A stretch of DNA of 64,000 nucleotides, from the NCBI RefSeq assembly GCF_015694405.1, contig NZ_JADQDB010000004.1, positions 62,001 to 126,000 of the forward strand, written 5' to 3'. How positions within the stretch are numbered: the stretch's first letter is position 1; each line of letters opens with the position of its first letter. This document shows, in pieces, positions 8,337 to 18,300 of the stretch. Below the pieces are notes generated by a model. The model did no database searches and was not told where the DNA came from. It was given only the letters and a program-made list of their open reading frames with translations. The position numbers and the translations under genes are program-made. The DNA is from Pelagibacterium limicola (lineage in GTDB: Bacteria; Pseudomonadota; Alphaproteobacteria; Rhizobiales; Devosiaceae).

Positions 8337-9053
8337 GTGCATCCCGAACGCTTGATCCTTCCTGCCGACGCCGTCGCGGCCGAACTTTTGAGGCGGGTTT
8401 CCGTGCTTGTTTCTGGCACCGCAGCCCCCTCACCCCCAGCCCCTCTCCCACGAGCGGAGGGGGCAGCGATCTCTCCTCGCCACCGCGCGGTCATCGGCCT
8501 CGTCGGCGGCCCCGGCTCGGGCAAATCAACCATCACCGCCAGGCTCATCGACACGCTGAACGCCTCGGGCATCCCCACCGCCGCCATTCCCATGGACGGC
8601 TTTCACATGCGTCATGCCAAGCTCGAAGCCCTCGGCCTCACCGCACAAAAAGGCGCTCCGCAAACATTTGAGGCGCAAGCCTTCGCCGAATTCCTCACAC
8701 ATGCGAAGACCGCAACTCAAGCGATCTCCGGTCCCATCTACACCCGCGACATCGAGGATGTGACTGACAATGGCTACACCATCGCGCCCGAAACACAGGT
8801 CCTGATCGTAGAGGGCAATTACCTCCTCCTCGATACTCCACCCTGGCACCATGTCCGCCCGCTGCTCGATATGGCTGTCTATCTCGATATCCCCCGCGAA
8901 ACCGTGCGAGCGCGCCTTCTGACCCGCCACGCCGAACACGGGCTTTTTTCGCCCGATCATATCGTGCGCCATGTTGAGCAAGTCGATCTGCCGAACTACG
9001 ATCTGGTTTCAGATACGGGCCGCCATGCGGATCTCGTGATTTCCATTCAATAG
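8337..9053 (+). CDS. P-loop nucleoside/sugar kinase, FrcK/uridine-kinase-like
   Basis: A 238-residue P-loop kinase of the phosphoribulokinase/uridine kinase superfamily, like proteins annotated FrcK or 'nucleoside triphosphate hydrolase' in rhizobia. Walker A is GGPGSGKST (57-65), the substrate motif is PMDGFHMRH (85-93), and a late Walker B-like strand reads VLIVEGNYLLL. It starts at GTG, two bases after the DUF6460 stop. Residues 31-43, rich in Pro, are encoded by a C-rich palindromic element that looks inserted into the coding frame, extending the N-terminus. The substrate is not determinable. Confidence 0.82.
   Translation: MHPERLILPADAVAAELLRRVSVLVSGTAAPSPPAPLPRAEGAAISPRHRAVIGLVGGPGSGKSTITARLIDTLNASGIPTAAIPMDGFHMRHAKLEALGLTAQKGAPQTFEAQAFAEFLTHAKTATQAISGPIYTRDIEDVTDNGYTIAPETQVLIVEGNYLLLDTPPWHHVRPLLDMAVYLDIPRETVRARLLTRHAEHGLFSPDHIVRHVEQVDLPNYDLVSDTGRHADLVISIQ
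8425..8463. repeat. C-rich imperfect palindromic element inside a coding sequence
   Basis: The stretch begins CCCCCTCACCCCCAGCCCCT and ends GAGCGGAGGGGG, giving an imperfect hairpin of the CCCTCACCCC...GGGAGAGGG kind. Such elements are usually intergenic; here one is read in frame as a Pro-rich segment. Confidence 0.5.
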
Positions 9054-9071
9054 CTCCGGGACACTCAGCCC

Positions 9072-9839
9072 ATGAAACCCGTCATCTTCATCACCGGCGC
9101 AACCTCCGGTTTCGGCGCTGCGACCACGCGGCATTTTGCTTCGAATGGCTGGAAGGTTATCGCCACGGGCCGGCGGCGCGAGAGGCTGGCCGAACTGGAA
9201 GCCCAATTCCCCGAATTCGTGCATGGCATCGAGATGGATCTGACCCATCACGAGAGCATCAAGGCTGCGGTCAAGGCGATCCCTGAAAATTTCCAGCCCG
9301 TCACCTGCCTCTTCAACAATGGCGGGTTGGCCCTCGGTACGAACCCCATCCCGGATATCGATCCTGCCCATTGGCGCACAATGGTCGAAACCAACATCAT
9401 GGGCCTTATCCACACGACGCTCGAACTTTTGCCGCTGCTTAAGCAGGTGGGAAGGGGGGCTTCGATCGTCAATGTGGGCTCGATCGCCCAGCGTTTCGCT
9501 TATCCCGGCGGCAATGTCTATGGCGCCACCAAGGCCTTCGTGCACCAGTTCAGTGCAAACCTCCGCACCGACACGATGGGGACGGGCATCCGCGTCACGG
9601 CGCTCGAGCCCGGCCATGCGAAATCCGAGTTTACCGCCGTGCGCACCGGCGGCGATTTCGAGGCCAATGAAAAGATGTACGCCGACAACGATCCGCTGAT
9701 GCCCGAGGATATCGCACAGACCGTGTGGTGGCTGGCCAACCTCCCGGCCCATGTCAATGTCAACGTCATCGAGGTGATGCCTGTCTGCCAGGTGCCCCAG
9801 CGGCCCGTCATCTTGAAGCGCGAGGAATTTTCGGCCTGA
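9072..9839 (+). CDS. SDR family NAD(P)-dependent oxidoreductase, YdfG-like
   Basis: A 255-residue classical short-chain dehydrogenase, most like YdfG-type 3-hydroxy acid dehydrogenases. The cofactor motif is TGATSGFG (8-15), an arginine cluster TGRRRERL after the second strand favours NADP, and the catalytic residues are S137, Y150 and K154 (YGATK). Two family motifs are varied: the usual NNAG is NNGG, and the YdfG-type EPG loop is EPGHAKSEF. The reaction is therefore inferred only at family level. It stands alone between the kinase and a chemoreceptor gene. Confidence 0.85.
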   Translation: MKPVIFITGATSGFGAATTRHFASNGWKVIATGRRRERLAELEAQFPEFVHGIEMDLTHHESIKAAVKAIPENFQPVTCLFNNGGLALGTNPIPDIDPAHWRTMVETNIMGLIHTTLELLPLLKQVGRGASIVNVGSIAQRFAYPGGNVYGATKAFVHQFSANLRTDTMGTGIRVTALEPGHAKSEFTAVRTGGDFEANEKMYADNDPLMPEDIAQTVWWLANLPAHVNVNVIEVMPVCQVPQRPVILKREEFSA

Positions 9840-9943
9840 CCGGCTGTATCTCCTGGGAAATGACGCTCACTGTTAGAGCCGCGTTTACCATAGGTGGTGT
9901 CTATTAAATCCGGGGATCGGATTTATGGAACGGACACTTGGTA

Positions 9944-11842
9944 ATGACACTGCGCATCTCTTCCCGGCTTTATCTCATGGGCGCGCTGGCGCTTGTGATG
10001 ATGACCATCGGCACCATCTTCAGCCTGTTGAACACGCAGCGCGAACTTGTCGACGAGCGTCGCACCATGCTGAGCGGCTTGACCGATACCGCAGCGGCGG
10101 TCATCGAGAATTATGCGGGCATGGCGGCAGCAGGAGAGTTGTCCGAGGAGGAGGCCCAGGCCCGCGCGCTCACTGCGGTCCGGTCGATGCGCTATGATGG
10201 CGTGGAATACTTCTGGATCAACGATTCTCACCCCCGCATGATCATGCACCCCATCCGCCCCGAGCTCGATGGGCAGGACCTGTCCCAGAACGCCGATCCC
10301 AACGGCAAGCTTCTTTTCGTGGAGTTCGTGGAGACGGTTCGGGCCTCGGGATCGGGCTTTGTCGATTACCTCTGGCCAAAGCCCGGAAGCGATGAACCCC
10401 AGCCCAAGATTTCCCACGTCGCCGGCACCGCCTGGGGCTGGATCGTCGGGACTGGCGTTTACACCGATGATCTCGACGCTAAGTTCTGGGAGAACATTCT
10501 GCTGCTTTCCGCAGCCTTGGGTGCAGGCTTCCTTGTTATGGGCGGCGCGGCCTTCGTCATTACCCGCTCCATCACCCGCCCGGTCAATGCTCTGACCGCT
10601 GCTATGGGCAGGCTCGCCGAAGGCGATAGCACAGTCGAGATTCCGGCCGCCGAAGCGCGCGACGAAGTGGGCGATATGGCCCGCGCTGTGCTCGTCTTCA
10701 AGCAGGCCGCCATCGACAAGGAGGCGATGGAGGCCGAAGCGCTTGAGGCGCGCCGTCAGCGCGAAACCGAACGGGCCGAGTCCGAACAGGAGCGTCTGGC
10801 CGCCCAGGCCGAAAAACAGCGCGAGACCGAGGCCGATATGGAAGCGGTCGAAAACCTCGCTACCGGCCTTGCCGCGCTTGCCGCCGGCGATCTGTCCTAC
10901 CGCATCACCGCCGTCCTGCCGCCCAAGATCGAGCGCCTGAAAACCGATTTCAACCGTACCGCCGATCGCCTCAGCGAAGTGATGCTCAAACTGCGCCAGA
11001 CCTCGCGTGCGCTCAAGACCGCGACCGGCGAAATCCTCGCCGGTGCCAACGATCTCTCCGAGCGCACGACCCGTCAGGCTGCGGCCATCGAGGAAACCTC
11101 GGCGGCCGTGCATCAGCTGAAGTCCAATGTCGGCGAGAACGCGGAAAAGGCGACAGCCGCCTATTCGCACAGCCAGGCCGCGGCCAATCTGGCTGGCGAA
11201 GGCGGAACGGTGATGGCGTCGGCAACCCAGGCGATGGAGCGGATCACGTCTTCCTCCGACAAGATCTCCAACATCATCGGCATGATCGATGATATCGCCT
11301 TCCAGACCAACCTGTTGGCTCTTAATGCCTCGGTTGAAGCGGCGCGCGCTGGAGAAGCGGGGAAGGGTTTTGCCGTCGTCGCCATCGAGGTCCGTCGCCT
11401 AGCCCAGTCGGCAGCCGAGGCCTCTGCTGAGGTCAAGGTGCTGATCGAACAGTCCAGTACCGAAGTTGGCGAAGGCTCACGCCTCGTCGCCAGCGCCGCC
11501 GAAAAGCTTGCAGGCATCCTGAAGGCCGTGCAGGACAACAGCCGACTTATGCAGGAAATCGCCCAGGCAAACACCGAACAATCCGGCGCTATCGGCGAGG
11601 TCTCGACGGCCATCAACCAGATGGACGAAATGACCCAGCACAACGCGGCTCTCGTCGAAGAGACCAACGCCGCCATCGAGCAGACCGAACTGCAAGCCTC
11701 CGAACTCGACCGCATCGTGGAAATCTTTGTTGTCGACGAGTCCGGTGCGGCGTCTTCCGTCACGACTCCCAAACCAAAACCGGCCCCGGCCTATCGTTCC
11801 GCCGGCAGCGCGGCGCTCAAGGAAGACTGGTCGGAATTCTGA
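9944..11842 (+). CDS. Methyl-accepting chemotaxis protein with single Cache domain
   Basis: A 632-residue chemoreceptor. Order: membrane helix (about 10-30), periplasmic single Cache (sCache_2) domain with [15 protein letters not shown], second membrane helix (about 180-205), HAMP, a coiled coil rich in Arg/Glu/Gln, and a signalling domain with the hairpin tip [19 protein letters not shown]. The C-terminus ends DWSEF, a WxxF-type pentapeptide that tethers the CheR/CheB adaptation enzymes. The ligand is unknown; sCache_2 domains often bind small carboxylates. An ATG at 9944 was preferred to a TTG two codons upstream. No chemotaxis operon is adjacent. Confidence 0.92.
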   Translation: MTLRISSRLYLMGALALVMMTIGTIFSLLNTQRELVDERRTMLSGLTDTAAAVIENYAGMAAAGELSEEEAQARALTAVRSMRYDGVEYFWINDSHPRMIMHPIRPELDGQDLSQNADPNGKLLFVEFVETVRASGSGFVDYLWPKPGSDEPQPKISHVAGTAWGWIVGTGVYTDDLDAKFWENILLLSAALGAGFLVMGGAAFVITRSITRPVNALTAAMGRLAEGDSTVEIPAAEARDEVGDMARAVLVFKQAAIDKEAMEAEALEARRQRETERAESEQERLAAQAEKQRETEADMEAVENLATGLAALAAGDLSYRITAVLPPKIERLKTDFNRTADRLSEVMLKLRQTSRALKTATGEILAGANDLSERTTRQAAAIEETSAAVHQLKSNVGENAEKATAAYSHSQAAANLAGEGGTVMASATQAMERITSSSDKISNIIGMIDDIAFQTNLLALNASVEAARAGEAGKGFAVVAIEVRRLAQSAAEASAEVKVLIEQSSTEVGEGSRLVASAAEKLAGILKAVQDNSRLMQEIAQANTEQSGAIGEVSTAINQMDEMTQHNAALVEETNAAIEQTELQASELDRIVEIFVVDESGAASSVTTPKPKPAPAYRSAGSAALKEDWSEF

Positions 11843-11869
11843 GGGTACCCCGCGATTGACAGCCTGAAA

Positions 11870-11892
11870 CCCCGGGGAACGAATCCCCGGGG
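11870..11892 (+). terminator. Strong hairpin after the chemoreceptor gene
   Basis: CCCCGGGGA and TCCCCGGGG form a perfect 9-bp stem around a 5-base loop, 27 bases after the stop. No T-tract follows, so it may be a stabilising or weak terminator structure. Confidence 0.5.
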
Positions 11893-12077
11893 CAATATCA
11901 AGGGTTCTCCGAGCGCTCCAAAACCATTGTCATTCGGGCATTCGCTGCGCCTCTCCTTTGACGCGATGGGTATGAGGTCGAAGACGGTCGGGCAAACGGA
12001 TAGAAATTACCCCAACCTCCTCCGCCCGTCGGGGAATCAGTCTATCGTCCCCTTTCCATTTTCTGATTTCGCGTCCA

Positions 12078-13415
12078 ATGTCCCGCGCCCAACATCCTTT
12101 CACTGTCCGTCATCGCGACGTGTGGTCTATCGCGCTGCCCGCCTCGGTTGCCTTCATCACCGAGCCCATCGCCGGGATAGTCGATACAGCCATCATCGGG
12201 CAGTTGGGGGATGCAGGGCTCCTCGGCGGGCTCGTCTTGGGCGCCATCGCATTTGATATCGTCTTTTCGCTCGCCTTCTTCCTGCGGCTCGGAACGGCGG
12301 GTCTCACCGCGCAGGCTATCGGCGCGCGCGATCCTCACGATGGCTTGTTGCATCTTGCGCGATCTTTTCTGATCGCGCTCGTCCTCGGCGCACTCGTCCT
12401 GGCGTTGGCGGTCCCGCTCCATTGGCTGTTCGCGCTCGGACTGGCGCCGGGCGAGAATGTCGCCGCGCCATTCGCCGATTACTTCTACATCCGGCTTTGG
12501 TCGGTTCCCTTCGTGCTCGTCAATTACGTGCTGCTTGGCTGGTTTTATGGCCGTGCCGCGGCCACGACCGGCATGGTGCTGCAATTGCTCGTCAACGTCA
12601 TCAATATCGTCTTGAGCCTCTGGTTCGTGCTGGCGCTGGGTTGGGGCGTGCCGGGGGTCGCTTGGGCCACCGTGATAGGGCAGGCGGTGGCGGCCTTGGC
12701 CGGGATCGCGATCGTCTTGCGACACTATGGCGGCATCGCTCCCATTATTGCGGCAACGCCTCTCGTGGCGCTCGGCGACATGGCGGCGGTTACCCGCATG
12801 GTCGGTTTGAGCCGGGATCTCATCATCCGCTCTTTGGCGCTTATGGCCGCCTTCGCCTGGTTCGCTGCGCAAAGCTCGCGCATGGGTGAGATCGAACTCT
12901 CTGCCAACGCCATCCTGCTGCATCTCTTTGCCATCTCCGCCTTCTTTCTCGACGGGCTCGCCCAGGCTGCCGAGCAGATTTGCGGCAAGGCGGTGGGAGC
13001 CAACTGGCGTCCCGCCTTCGAGCGGGCGACCGTTCTCTCGCTCAGCTGGGGCCTTGTGATCGCGGGCGCGCTTTCGGCGTTCCTGATGGTGTCCGGCAGC
13101 TTCGCCATCGATCTTATGACCACCAACGCCGCCGTTCGTGAAATGGCCCGGGTCTACCTGGTGATGGCCGCGTTGACGCCGCTTACCGGCATGTGTGCGT
13201 TTGTGTATGACGGCATACTGATCGGCGCGACGCTCAACACCATCATGCGCAACGGCATGTTGGCCTCCCTCGCGGTGTACCTCGCCGTCGCTCTCCTGCT
13301 GCAACCCCTCTTTGGTCTCTGGGGACTGTGGATCGCATTCCACATTTTCCTTCTCGGCCGCGCCGCGGTCTATGCCTGGGCGATTGAGCGCCGCAAGCCT
13401 GCGATTTTTGCATGA
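12078..13415 (+). CDS. MATE family efflux transporter, DinF-like
   Basis: A 445-residue, 12-helix multidrug and toxic compound extrusion transporter, best matched to the DinF branch. It probably exports organic cations or drugs in exchange for H+ or Na+ across the inner membrane. The N-terminal IALPASVAFITEPIAGIVDTAIIG, with its acidic residue in helix 1, and the repeated half around NAILLHLFAISAFFLDGLAQAAE are the family's recognisable segments. The preceding 160 bases hold no other gene. It converges on the TIGR02186 gene. Confidence 0.9.
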   Translation: MSRAQHPFTVRHRDVWSIALPASVAFITEPIAGIVDTAIIGQLGDAGLLGGLVLGAIAFDIVFSLAFFLRLGTAGLTAQAIGARDPHDGLLHLARSFLIALVLGALVLALAVPLHWLFALGLAPGENVAAPFADYFYIRLWSVPFVLVNYVLLGWFYGRAAATTGMVLQLLVNVINIVLSLWFVLALGWGVPGVAWATVIGQAVAALAGIAIVLRHYGGIAPIIAATPLVALGDMAAVTRMVGLSRDLIIRSLALMAAFAWFAAQSSRMGEIELSANAILLHLFAISAFFLDGLAQAAEQICGKAVGANWRPAFERATVLSLSWGLVIAGALSAFLMVSGSFAIDLMTTNAAVREMARVYLVMAALTPLTGMCAFVYDGILIGATLNTIMRNGMLASLAVYLAVALLLQPLFGLWGLWIAFHIFLLGRAAVYAWAIERRKPAIFA

Positions 13416-13494
13416 CTGTCCCCGTCTCTCCTGACCCCATTATCCTGGCAGGTCGGTCCCAGGGAAGCAGATGCGGGTATCGGGGTGCAAATTT

Positions 13495-13539
13495 TTAACT
13501 GAACGAATTATACGAAAATCGTTCAATTCGTTCAGTTAA
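13495..13539. repeat. Long perfect inverted repeat between convergent genes
   Basis: TTAACTGAACGAATT (13495-13509) is matched exactly by AATTCGTTCAGTTAA (13525-13539) around a 15-base spacer that itself contains CGAAAATCG. It lies between the convergent MATE and TIGR02186 genes. It is AT-rich compared with its surroundings and has no T-tract in either direction, so it is not a classic terminator. Confidence 0.85.
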
Positions 13540-13546
13540 GGTGACG

Positions 13547-14305
13547 TCACCGTCTGAACAGCACCCCGCCCAGCCACCCGGTCACCAGCGCCAGCAGGAC
13601 ACAGGCAAGGCCGTAGAGCAGGGGCTGGTTGCGCGAGGCTTCGCCGAGGAAGCGTTCAAAGCCCGTCTTCTGGACGAAGAACCTTTGGGTCCGTTCGGCA
13701 ACGATTTGCCCATCCTGAACCACCAGGGCGTGGGCGAGAAACACCCCGTTGGGCACGTTGGCCGGCAGCGAGACGCGCGTGACGAAAAGAGTGGGCGAAA
13801 GGAAGGTCACGCCCCGCTGCGCAGTGGCAAAGAGGCTCGCGTCCTGCATCAGCCGTATCAGTTCCCCCTCGAAAAGCGGCACGTTGCCGGTCGTGTTGGT
13901 CAGCGCTTGCGATACGCGCGCCTCAACCGTAAACGCCCGCTCGCGCAACACGTCCGGGTCGAGGATCGTCGAGAGCGGCCGGCTAGAGAGTACACGATAG
14001 AACGAGGGTAGGCCGGTAAACAGGGCATAATCGGCATTGAGCATGACGCCAAACTGCCGGGACTTGCGCCGCACCACGCGCTCACCGACCGGACCGCGAA
14101 TGAGCACGACGACGTCATAGCTTCCTCGCGGGCGCTCTCCGGCGATATCGGGTTCGATATTGCCAAAGAGCGTGATCGTCTCCCCGGCGAAGTTGGAGTG
14201 AATCCAGACGATCCTGTCGGAGGTGGAGAACACCATGTCCTGCCCGCGGACCGACTGGCCGGCCCCGATCAGCAGGGCCAGGATCGCGAGCAGCCGCAAC
14301 GCCAT
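13547..14305 (-). CDS. TIGR02186 family protein, partner of TauE-like exporter
   Basis: A 252-residue protein of TIGR02186, a family found in alphaproteobacteria beside TauE/SafE-type exporters. It has a signal peptide (about 1-22), a periplasmic beta-rich body and a C-terminal membrane helix (about 229-247) ending in RR, so it is probably anchored in the inner membrane facing the periplasm. Its start overlaps by one base the stop of the TauE-like gene upstream, implying coupled translation. The molecular role is unknown. Confidence 0.85.
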   Translation of the reverse strand: MALRLLAILALLIGAGQSVRGQDMVFSTSDRIVWIHSNFAGETITLFGNIEPDIAGERPRGSYDVVVLIRGPVGERVVRRKSRQFGVMLNADYALFTGLPSFYRVLSSRPLSTILDPDVLRERAFTVEARVSQALTNTTGNVPLFEGELIRLMQDASLFATAQRGVTFLSPTLFVTRVSLPANVPNGVFLAHALVVQDGQIVAERTQRFFVQKTGFERFLGEASRNQPLLYGLACVLLALVTGWLGGVLFRR

Positions 14306-15246
14306 CAGACCGACTCCCCGAACCCGATGACCGCCATCGAGAAAGGATCGGCGGGCGTGAGGAACAGCGATAGGCCGAAGCGGATGGCGACACCCAGCAC
14401 GATCAGCGCCAGCAGTGCCCGCAACTGGTCACCGCGCAAATACTGTCCGGCCGATGCCCCGAATTGTGCGCCCGCCACGCTCCCTACCATCAGGCAGAAG
14501 GCAAGGAGAATGTCGACGCTCTGGCTCTGGACGGCGTGCAGCACACACGTAACCGCCATGACTGCAAGGACGTGCAGGAGTGAAGTGCCAACCACCACCG
14601 AACCGGGAATGCGCAAGAGGTAAACCAGCGCGGGCACGAGGATGAACCCGCCCCCGATGCCCAGCAGTGCCCCGACGATGCCAATCAGAAAGCCGATGGT
14701 GATCACCGGGATGATTGAGATATAGAGCTTGGACTTCTTGAACCGCATCCTGAGCGGCAGGCCGTGCATCCATGTATGTTGGCCCGGCATCCGCGGCCGC
14801 TGCGGGCCGTGTCGCGAGCGGATGATCGAGCGGATGGCTTCGAGCATCATCAGCGTGCCGATCACCCCTAAAAACAGGAGGTAGCCGAAAGAAATGGCGA
14901 GGTCGAGCTGCCCCAGGCTGCGCAGCAGTGAGAAGATCCAGACCCCCACGAACGATCCGGCAGCGCCGCCAAGGACGAGAAATCCCGCCAGCATGAGGTC
15001 GATCCCCCCACGCCGCCAATAGGACAGCGCGCCGGAGGTTGAGGCCGCGACGACCTGGCCCGTGACCGACGCGACGGCAACAGGCGCGGGTACGCCCGAA
15101 AAGATGAGGAGCGGTGTGAGGAGAAAGCCCCCGCCCACGCCGAAAAGGCCCGAAAGAAATCCGATCGCCCCCCCGATTCCGATAAGGAAGAAGAGGTTGA
15201 CCGACATTTCAGCGATGGGCAGGTAAATCTGCACGCCGGGGACCAC
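14305..15246 (-). CDS. TauE/SafE-family sulfite/anion exporter
   Basis: A 313-residue inner-membrane protein of the TauE/SafE (DUF81) family. It carries the two-fold repeat of glycine-rich first helices: GFLSGLFGVGGGFLLTPLL near the N-terminus and GIVGALLGIGGGFILVPAL in the second half, separated by a basic cytoplasmic loop. The family exports sulfite, sulfoacetate or related anions; the substrate here is not fixed. A GTG is used as start. It is coupled to the TIGR02186 gene downstream. Confidence 0.88.
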   Translation of the reverse strand: MVPGVQIYLPIAEMSVNLFFLIGIGGAIGFLSGLFGVGGGFLLTPLLIFSGVPAPVAVASVTGQVVAASTSGALSYWRRGGIDLMLAGFLVLGGAAGSFVGVWIFSLLRSLGQLDLAISFGYLLFLGVIGTLMMLEAIRSIIRSRHGPQRPRMPGQHTWMHGLPLRMRFKKSKLYISIIPVITIGFLIGIVGALLGIGGGFILVPALVYLLRIPGSVVVGTSLLHVLAVMAVTCVLHAVQSQSVDILLAFCLMVGSVAGAQFGASAGQYLRGDQLRALLALIVLGVAIRFGLSLFLTPADPFSMAVIGFGESV

Positions 15247-15374
15247 ATTCGAAAGTGACGGACATATAGGGCTATCACACCCAGATTATGACCGTTTTAA
15301 CAAAGAGCCGCCCCTTGCCGGCTTGAATGAGCCCGCCTTTTTCCCGATGGATGGCTGGCTTCTTTGATGTTTGC

Positions 15375-18300
15375 CTAGACCGGCTGGCTACCCAGCACGG
15401 CAAGCAGGCGCGGGTTGATCTCGCCCTTTTCGCTCATCCCCGTCGCGCGCTCGAAGGCCAGAATGGCGTCCCGCGTGCGCGGACCGGCGATGCCGTCGGG
15501 CGTGCCCACGTCGAACCCGAGCTTGCCCAGCAGCATTTGCACGCGCAGGATGACATCGCGGTTGGCAATGACCTGCCCAGGGTTGAAGGCGGCGTCCCAT
15601 GTTCCAATGGGCGCGAAGTTGGCAGCCATGTCGATCGCTTCAGGCCGCCATCCGGCCACGCGCTCATTGAGCCGCTGGATGGCTTCGGCCTCGAGCGAGC
15701 GCGCAACATCCTCGCGCGCGGCCTTGGCATCTTCGTCTCCGGACTGCATGGCAAGCGAGAACCAGAAGTAGGACTCTTCAAAGCTTTGCTCGACGCCAAG
15801 CCCCCGTGCATAGAGCATGCCCAGGTTGAACTGGCTGTCGGTCAGCCCGCGCGCTGCTGCCTGCTCGAACCAGTGTGCAGCCGCGGCAAAGTCCTGGGTT
15901 TCCAGCTCGCCACCAGCATAGATCGATGCAAGATTGTGCATCGACATTCTGTTGCCGGCGTCGGCCGCCCGCTGGTACCAGAGCCGGGCCAGCTGGATGT
16001 CGCGCTCGACTCCCCGCCCGCTCTCGTAAAGGTTGCCCAGCCTGTACTGCGCCGGGGCAAAACCCTGCGCGCCCGAACGTTCGTACCATGCCGCGGCCTG
16101 CGCCAGATCCTGGGAGACGGCATGTCCTTCGGTCAGGATCGCCCCGATCTCAAACTGGGCACGTGCATCGCCAGCTTCGGCGGCTGTCCGCAACAATTCA
16201 GGTTCGATATCCTCCGGGACGCTGATTTCGGGCATCCGAAGGGAAGCGGGTGCCCGGGAAATTGCGCTCGTCGTCGTCCGGTCGATATATCGGTCCGGAG
16301 GGCTGTAGAGCGCGGCGGTCTGGATGGGATCGATATTTCCGTTTCCAAGAACCGTATCGGTATCGGGGGTCGCCGGTGAAAGGGCCGCCGCGGTATCGAT
16401 CATGCGCGCGCCCTGCATCAATTCGCTCACATCGCCTGCAGGTTCCTGCGGGGCGGGCTCCGGAGCCGGTTCCTCTGCTGCAGGCGGGAGGGTGGCCGGG
16501 GCCGGTTGGGCGGGAGGAGCCGCGACGCGGTTGAGCACGAGCGGAACCGCTAGCGTAATCACCACCAGCAGTGCGGCGCCGAGCAACAGGGCACGGCGAT
16601 TTCTCGCAAGGAAACCTGGCTGGCGCTCGGCATCTTCGCCCGGCTGGATTGCGCCCACGAAAGGATCGGGGGTAGCTTCTACCGACGGGGCAGCCGCCTT
16701 GAAGGACTCATGCTGCGCTTCGGCGTGATCGTCCTCCGACTTCTGGAACCGCGACAGCGCGCGCGCAATCAGGGATTTCGAGTTGGTGTCGTCAAGCACT
16801 TCAGGCTGGCGAGCGGAACGCCGCGCCGCCTCGATAAAGCTCGAGCGGCTGACAGAGGCGCGGGACACGCCGAGCTCGCTTGGCTCGACACGCTGAGCAC
16901 CAAAGGGAGACTCGGCCTCGGCGGCAAAACTCGACTGCGGCTTTGCGGGCCGGTCTACGGTTTCGGGATCGATCTTGAACCCATGGGCCGGCTGGGGTTT
17001 TGCGGCTTCAAGGGTAATTGAGGGATCTTCGGAAAGAACCTTGCGCGGCGCCCCGGAAGCCGGATCGCTCGGCATTGCATCGAGAGGCTCGCGGCGCCGG
17101 GGTTGCGCCGGGGCTTCGACCGCCGCCGGCTGGGCCGGGCGGCTGTTGAGCATTGCTTCGAGCCGTTCGAGCCGGCCGTCGACCTGGGCAATGCTGTCCC
17201 GGACGACGGACAGGCCGGCGTCGGAGGCTTCGCTTGCCGTGTCGGCGGCGAAAAGGCTCGCAAGACGGGATTCAAGGGCGTCCAGATCGGCCTTTTCAAT
17301 GCTCGGCGTGCCGGTAGCCGTAGCCACACCGGCCGCCTCGCGGGTACGCTCGACAATGAGGTCGGCCAAAGCTTCGAGGTCGGGCTCGCCATCATTGTCC
17401 GCCCCAGCCGCCTGCAGGGAGGCCAAGGCCTGAAGTTGGGCGTTGGTCTTTTCCACGGTCTGCGCGATGGACCGAAGCTGGGCCTCGATATCACCCCCGT
17501 CGCGGGATTGCGCCAGAGCATCGAGGCGCGGCTCAATGGCACTCACGATTGCGTCGCGTAGCGCTTCGATGGAAAATCCGAGTTCGATGGCGCCTGGAGC
17601 GGTCGCTTGCGCAATGCTTGCCTGCAGCGCATCGATACGCGCGAGGATTTCCGCCGCATCGCCCTGGGATGCCGCAAGCGCGGAGGAAATTGCGCCCACT
17701 TCTCGCCCAAGGCGCTCGATTTCAGGAGAGTCGCTGCCTCGCGCGACCTCGAGCGCGTCGATGCGCTCATAGATGTTGCGTACGGTCTCTTCGATAGCCT
17801 GTAAACCGGCATCCTGCCGATCCTGGAACTGCTGGCTGCGGCCCGTGTTTTCCACCTGATAAGAGGCGAGACGGTCTACCGTATCGGCAAGCTGGTTGAT
17901 CCGCTTGACCTGGCTATTGTCGCCCACTGCGCTGGCCAGCATCTCAATGACTTCGCTGAGTTGCGCCACCTGTGCTGAAATGTCGGGGCTATCCGGCGCC
18001 TCTTCGAGGTGGGCCGCAATACGGGCCTCAAACCGCTCTATCCGCTCGCCGAGCGCGGCAATGGCCTGAGCAACGCCTGTCACTTCATTCGATGGCACCG
18101 GCGCTGGCGCTGAGGGCCGGCTCGCGGCCGTCTGGCGGGCACGGATCTGGTTGATCGCCTCGGTGACATTATCGCGGGTTATGCGCGATGCTGCGTCGCG
18201 ACGCGGGAATTCGGGTTCGGACCGGTCGGCCAGACGATCGACCGCCTGCCGCACCGAACGTAGCGCCTCGTGCCGGCGGCCGGTGTCGAACGCGCGCGGC

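Noticed and set aside
8425-8463. C-rich repeat considered as a CRISPR or terminator element
   Set aside because: Only a single copy, no spacer array, and it is inside a coding frame.
12042-13343. 433-codon minus-strand frame opposite the MATE transporter
   Set aside because: Highly charged, repetitive composition typical of an antisense frame; the MATE gene on plus has full family features.
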